Assembly: GCA_004554205.1 (NCBI GenBank)
Contig: SFNH01000037.1
Location: 1 to 17,042, forward strand
Origin: Clostridium sp.
GTDB taxonomy: Bacteria; Bacillota; Clostridia; Lachnospirales; Lachnospiraceae
Length of the DNA: 17,042 bases
Direction of reading: 5' to 3'
Part shown: in pieces, positions 14,370-17,042 of the stretch
How positions within the stretch are numbered: the stretch's first letter is position 1
Layout of the letters: each line of letters begins with the position of its first letter
Made by a program: the position numbers and the translations under genes
The notes under the pieces: generated by a model
Databases searched by the model: none
The model's input: the letters and a program-made list of their open reading frames with translations, nothing else
What the model was told of the DNA's origin: nothing

Positions 14370-14424
14370 CGATCCCTGCTGCCAACAGAGCTGGACACTG
14401 CCGGCAGCAGGGAGATCGTCCTTT
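14370..14424 (+). terminator. Likely terminator of pyrG
   Basis: CCCTGCTGCC (14374-14383) pairs exactly with GGCAGCAGGG (14403-14412). The stem extends after a 2-nt bulge by CGAT/ATCG. A short pyrimidine tract (CCTTTCTG) follows, so termination may be moderate rather than strong. Confidence 0.55.
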
Positions 14425-14540
14425 CTGCTGAAGCAAAAAGGACACAATAAGATGAAAAATGCGCAAAGAGCATCGGGGAGGAGGCACTGCAATACCTTAG
14501 CGCACAAAACAGCCCCGACGCTAAACGGTCTTCGTATTAC

Positions 14541-15247
14541 AAGAATTATAATACGGGTGGTAGAACAAAACGCAGGAGAAGGAGGCATTTCTCCTTCTCC
14601 AACGATTCTTAGTTCGGAGTCTGCATCTCATGCTGCATAGCGCCTTGGAACGGGCGGTCAAGGAGCGCCTGATCCTGCGGAACCCGACCGAGGACTGCAT
14701 CGCACCGAAGGTTCAAAAAATCGAAATGCAGATTCTTCCGCCAGAGCATATTAAGGATTATCTGGATGCCGCCGACAGGCGAGGACTGCTTCCCATGTTC
14801 TATCTGGAGCTGGTCACAGGCTTGCGGAAGGGTGAGATCACGGCGCTTCTCTGGAGCGACCTCGACATCCAAAACAAAACCATCTCCGTGAGCAAACAAT
14901 ATGTAAAGAATCCCAATGGCGAACTGACACTCTCCCGCCCCAAAACGGAGACTTCGGTCAGAAAAGTCAGTATTCCACAGGAGGCTGTCGACCTGCTGAT
15001 AGCGGAACATGGCAAGCATCCTGAGAATCCCTACATGTTCCCCTCGCCGGCAACCGGCGAGATGTACTACCCAGACTCCATCGTAAATCTACACAAGAAG
15101 ATCCTGAAGGATGCTGGGCTGCCGCACATCAGATTTCACGACCTCAGACACACCTTCGCAACGCTGGCACTGCAAAATGGGGTGGACGTCAAAACCGTCA
15201 GCAGTATGCTCGGCACGATGGGCAGCTTCATGGCGCAAGTCATGTGA
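14541..15247 (+). pseudogene. Decayed tyrosine integrase (Tn916/phage type)
   Basis: The open part (14630-15247, 205 residues) is the core-binding and catalytic region of a tyrosine recombinase of integrative elements, normally about 380-400 residues. The first active-site Arg is Arg66 in TGLRKGEI, and HDLRH supplies His170 and Arg173. The conserved text then jumps from SSMLG straight to TMGSFMAQVM. The segment that should hold the second His/Trp and the catalytic Tyr (normally LGHxSAGFTLDTYxH...) is missing in frame at about 15214. Upstream, fragments in different frames (GGRTKRRRR, then GGISPSPT, then VRSLHLMLHSAL) read like the broken middle of the same gene; the N-terminal half is gone. 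A 10-bp hairpin (14575-14600) sits in the broken zone. The protein cannot be an active recombinase. Confidence 0.85.
14575..14600 (+). repeat. Perfect 10-bp inverted repeat in the integrase remnant
   Basis: GGAGAAGGAG (14575-14584) and CTCCTTCTCC (14591-14600) flank GCATTT. The purine-rich arm lies where the integrase reading frame breaks down, so it may have arisen by, or caused, local rearrangement. No T run follows. Confidence 0.6.
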
Positions 15248-15267
15248 GCAGAAAAAGGATGCGAAAT

Positions 15268-15305
15268 ACCGGAGAGGGGGCAAAACCTCCTCTCCGGTGC
15301 TCTTT
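15268..15305 (+). terminator. Terminator after the integrase remnant
   Basis: A 13-bp stem (15268-15280 with 15286-15298, one wobble pair) closes loop CAAAA and is followed by GCTCTTT. It lies about 20 bp after the integrase stop. Confidence 0.8.
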
Positions 15306-15328
15306 AAATCTTTCTACGCATTTCTAAA

Positions 15329-15367
15329 GTACTCCCCAAGTCAAGGACATTTTCATTTGACCCATAG
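15329..15367 (+). repeat. Left terminal inverted repeat of the IS
   Basis: It begins GTACTCCCCAAG and ends CATTTGACCCATAG. The last 14 bases recur exactly, inverted, at 16786-16799, and the outer part matches the inverted copy ending at 16853. Confidence 0.65.
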
Positions 15368-16297
15368 CGGCAGCATACCGGCGGGGTACTCACCTGTGGT
15401 GATGTAGTGGTAATATTCGTTAGGGGATAGCTTCGCCAGATCCCACTGGCAGCGGTCGTTGTTGTAGTAATCCATCCAGCGGTCAATGGAGGCTTTGGCG
15501 GCCTCAAAAGACGTCCACCCCGGGATCTCACTGGCCAGCTCGTCCTTCATGTGCCCGAAGAAGCTCTTCTGGGGCGCGTTGTCCCAGCAGTTCCCTCTGC
15601 GGGACATGGACCGCCGCAGCGCGCTGTTCTCCACCAGCTGGATAAACTTCAGACTGGTGTAGTGGGTACCCTGGTCGCTGTGGATCATGGTCTCCTTGCT
15701 CAGCGAGATCCCATGGTGCTTTACCAGCAGATGGACCGTTTCCAAAACAAAATCCACTTCCAGCGATTCGCTCATCGCATAGGCCAGGACTTGCTTTGTG
15801 CAGGCGTCCAGGATCGTGGAGAGGTAGCAGAATCTGCCGCAGAGCGGGATGTATGTGATGTCCGTCAGGAGGATGGCTCTCGGCCCATGAGACTCGAATT
15901 CCCGGTTGACCAAATTCTCCGCGGCGCTGCCCATTCGGATGGATCGCTGCAATCTGCGGTAGGGATTCGGCTTTCGGATGGGGCAGGTGAGCTTGTATTT
16001 CCGCATCAGGCGGCGGATCTTCTTCACGTTCATTCGGATACCCATGTGCAAAAGCCGCATATGAATACCGCGAACGCCCTTTGCGTAGCCCCGGAACCGG
16101 TATGCCTCCAGGATCTGTTCGAATGCCGCCCGGTCCTTCGCCTCCCGAAGCGCTCTGTTTTTTTCAGAACGCACCCAGTTGTAGTAGCCGGAGCGGGAGA
16201 CACCTGCCAATTCGCACAGGTCTTTCACGGTGAGGATGTTGTTCCGATCCGCCAACGCGGCGCGAATGGCCTCAAATCTCTCTCCGGCGCTGTCCAT
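15353..16297 (-). CDS. IS3-family transposase OrfB (catalytic), DDE glutamate replaced by lysine
   Basis: From the ATG at 16297 this is 314 residues. An N-terminal HTH_21-like region (LTVKDLCELAGVSRSGYYNW) and the RRLMRKYKLTCPIRK segment precede an RNase H-fold integrase core. The first catalytic Asp is in LTDITYI and the second in MIHSDQGTHYTS. The third should be the Glu of NAPxESFF, 36 residues after the second Asp, but here it reads NAPQKSFF: codon AAG at 15566-15568, one base from GAG. This predicts a dead transposase. OrfB starts 2 nt after the OrfA stop with GGGAG ahead, and its frame also stays open upstream through an A7 run, so a -1 frameshift could make OrfAB. Confidence 0.93.
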   Translation of the reverse strand: MDSAGERFEAIRAALADRNNILTVKDLCELAGVSRSGYYNWVRSEKNRALREAKDRAAFEQILEAYRFRGYAKGVRGIHMRLLHMGIRMNVKKIRRLMRKYKLTCPIRKPNPYRRLQRSIRMGSAAENLVNREFESHGPRAILLTDITYIPLCGRFCYLSTILDACTKQVLAYAMSESLEVDFVLETVHLLVKHHGISLSKETMIHSDQGTHYTSLKFIQLVENSALRRSMSRRGNCWDNAPQKSFFGHMKDELASEIPGWTSFEAAKASIDRWMDYYNNDRCQWDLAKLSPNEYYHYITTGEYPAGMLPLWVK

Positions 16298-16299
16298 GG

Positions 16300-16731
16300 C
16301 TATTCTCCCGGCTTGCCGTGCAGCCGCATGACTTTTTTTAAGAACGCCATCTGCTGCTGGAGACACAAAATCTCCCGTTTCATGCGTCTGGCGGCTTCGT
16401 CAGACGGGGCGGACGCCCCCTCTGTCTGGTTGTTCCCGCCGCCTGATATACGCACACCGCCCCGGGCGCCCTCATGAAAGCCCTCCGGCGACCTGGCCTC
16501 CCGCCGGATGCGCTTTGTAGTATTGTGGATCCGCTCGAAACCCAGAACTTCCGTGTTATAGCCCAGCTTGCGGAAGGCGGCTGTGCCGGTGTAGCCCTGG
16601 AGACTGAGCGCCCAGAACGCCTCCTTGAAAGCGAGGGTGTAGGATATGCTGTCTGCCGTCACCCGCAGCGTGTAGGGGTTTGCCTGCAGATGCTTCAGTT
16701 CCTCTGGTGTGAATTTCTTCTTCGTGCCCAT
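16300..16731 (-). CDS. IS3-family OrfA (DNA-binding helix-turn-helix protein)
   Basis: This 143-residue protein is larger than most OrfA proteins (about 100) but has the expected plan: a helix-turn-helix near ALSLQGYTGTAAFRKLGYN that recognises the IS ends, an Arg-rich linker, and a leucine-zipper-like helix MKREILCLQQQMAFLKKV at the C-terminus. GGAGG lies 6 nt before the ATG and TATGAT (minus strand, near 16753-16758) could be its -10 box. Near the 3' end, TTA-AAA-AAA-G (A7 run at 16333-16339) is a slippery site of the type used for -1 frameshifting, and OrfB lies in the -1 frame. Confidence 0.85.
   Translation of the reverse strand: MGTKKKFTPEELKHLQANPYTLRVTADSISYTLAFKEAFWALSLQGYTGTAAFRKLGYNTEVLGFERIHNTTKRIRREARSPEGFHEGARGGVRISGGGNNQTEGASAPSDEAARRMKREILCLQQQMAFLKKVMRLHGKPGE
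16333..16339 (-). promoter_or_regulatory. Slippery A7 site for -1 frameshifting between OrfA and OrfB
   Basis: In the OrfA frame the run reads TTA AAA AAA GTC. Slipping back one base gives AAA AGT CAT, which continues open into OrfB (KKSHAAARQAG, then MDSAGERF). This is the usual device for making IS3 OrfAB transposase. Confidence 0.6.
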
Positions 16732-16783
16732 ACAGCACCTCCGTTCGGTAGTTCTATCATAACACAGGTGCGGCGCTTCTGAA

Positions 16784-16853
16784 CCTATGGGTCAAATGCG
16801 TGTCCGCCGAACGGGGCCATGGGTCAAAATCTCGTGTCCATTTTCTTGGGTAC
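16784..16853 (-). repeat. Right end of the IS: two nested copies of the terminal repeat
   Basis: Read on the minus strand, the outer copy (16819-16853) is GTACCCAAG..GGACACGAGATTTTGACCCAT and the inner copy (16784-16805) is GGACACGCATTTGACCCATAGG. The inner copy is closer to the left terminal repeat at its core, while only the outer one has the GTAC..CCCAAG tip. Confidence 0.6.
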
Positions 16854-16865
16854 AGTTTATTCGTT

Positions 16866-16916
16866 GTGTGGGTCACGGTGTGGGTCAGGCGGTTTGCCCA
16901 CATTTTGACCCACACC
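16866..16916. repeat. Three copies of GTGTGGGTCA beside the tRNA gene
   Basis: Direct copies lie at 16866-16875 and 16878-16887, and an inverted copy at 16906-16915. The second and third form an 11-bp perfect inverted repeat, GGTGTGGGTCA/TGACCCACACC. They lie between the IS and the tRNA 3' end, where integrase arm or excisionase sites of a tRNA-integrating element would be expected (inference). Confidence 0.55.
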
Positions 16917-16936
16917 ATTTCCGGCGTTTTTGCAAC

Positions 16937-16967
16937 AAAAAAACACCGAAAACCGAAGTTTTCGATG
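16937..16967 (-). terminator. Terminator of the tRNA-Thr transcript
   Basis: On the minus strand a 10-bp stem (16958-16967 with 16944-16953, one wobble) closes a TTCG tetraloop and is followed by seven T residues (16937-16943). It starts a few bases after the encoded CCA of the tRNA. Confidence 0.9.
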
Positions 16968-16972
16968 CTTTT

Positions 16973-17042
<70 letters not shown>

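Larger units (their letters stand above)
15329..16853 (-). mobile_element. IS3-family insertion sequence
   Basis: About 1.5 kb with two overlapping-frame genes on the minus strand. Imperfect terminal inverted repeats flank it: the left end reads GTAC..CCCAAG..GGACA..ATTTGACCCATAG (15329-15367), and the right end, read on the minus strand, reads GTACCCAAG..GGACA..TTTTGACCCAT (16819-16853). No flanking target duplication is visible, so exact ends are uncertain and the element may be old. It sits between an integrase remnant and a tRNA gene. Confidence 0.8.

Noticed and set aside
14452..14640. Small open frame starting MKNAQRASG
   Set aside because: It lies over the frameshifted integrase remnant and has no good ribosome binding site; only short pieces resemble integrase text, in different frames.
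15551..16477. Plus-strand open frame of 308 codons
   Set aside because: It is antisense to the IS3 transposase genes, which carry clear motifs.

Overview
The window looks like chromosome of an anaerobic, GC-rich gut-type Clostridia, most likely an Oscillospiraceae/Ruminococcaceae relative. This is inferred from strong AGGAGG-type ribosome binding sites, the butyrate-type CoA-transferase, the DUF3793 and DUF4300 families, type III glutamine synthetase with an ANTAR regulator, and a clostridial IS3-family element. No 16S or other species marker is present.

Layout. (1) 1-1584, minus strand: a CoA-transferase of the 4-hydroxybutyrate/butyryl-CoA type, followed by the start of an AEC-family transporter that runs off the left edge. 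(2) 1627-2150, plus: a hotdog-fold PaaI-like thioesterase with its own promoter and terminator. (3) 2174-3817, minus: two lipoproteins, one DUF4300-like and one unassigned. (4) 3900-5191, plus: a DUF3793 protein and a flavodoxin behind a long leader. The leader carries a promoter, two copies of the palindrome GTTAGA-N4-TCTAAC and a terminator-like hairpin; this looks like a metal- or iron-responsive unit (inference). (5) 5342-14342: a compact nitrogen/nucleotide block. Type III glutamine synthetase, adenylosuccinate synthetase and adenylosuccinate lyase are read leftward. A short GlnA-type glutamine synthetase, an ANTAR-domain RNA-binding antiterminator and CTP synthase are read rightward. (6) 14343-17042: a decayed tyrosine integrase, an IS3-family insertion sequence and the 3' part of a tRNA-Thr gene, i.e. 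the scar of an integrative element at a tRNA.

How the parts fit. The most interesting system is block 5. Both glnN and pyrG are preceded by a recognisable promoter, a short leader, a strong intrinsic terminator ending in a T run, and a small hairpin that uses the terminator's 5' arm and so cannot coexist with it. In the glnN leader that hairpin is a 5-bp stem with hexaloop AUUGGC, matching the A1/G4 rule known for ANTAR targets. The pyrG leader has a related stem with GAAGGC. The ANTAR protein encoded between them has a receiver-like domain whose phospho-acceptor Asp is Asn. My reading is that glutamine synthesis, AMP synthesis from IMP plus aspartate, and CTP synthesis from UTP plus glutamine are tied together by RNA-level antitermination. 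This is an inference that needs an experiment.

Three enzymes appear to have lost key catalytic residues: the CoA-transferase (HTE glutamate is Gly243), the IS3 transposase (DDE glutamate is Lys), and the integrase (segment with the second His and the Tyr deleted)
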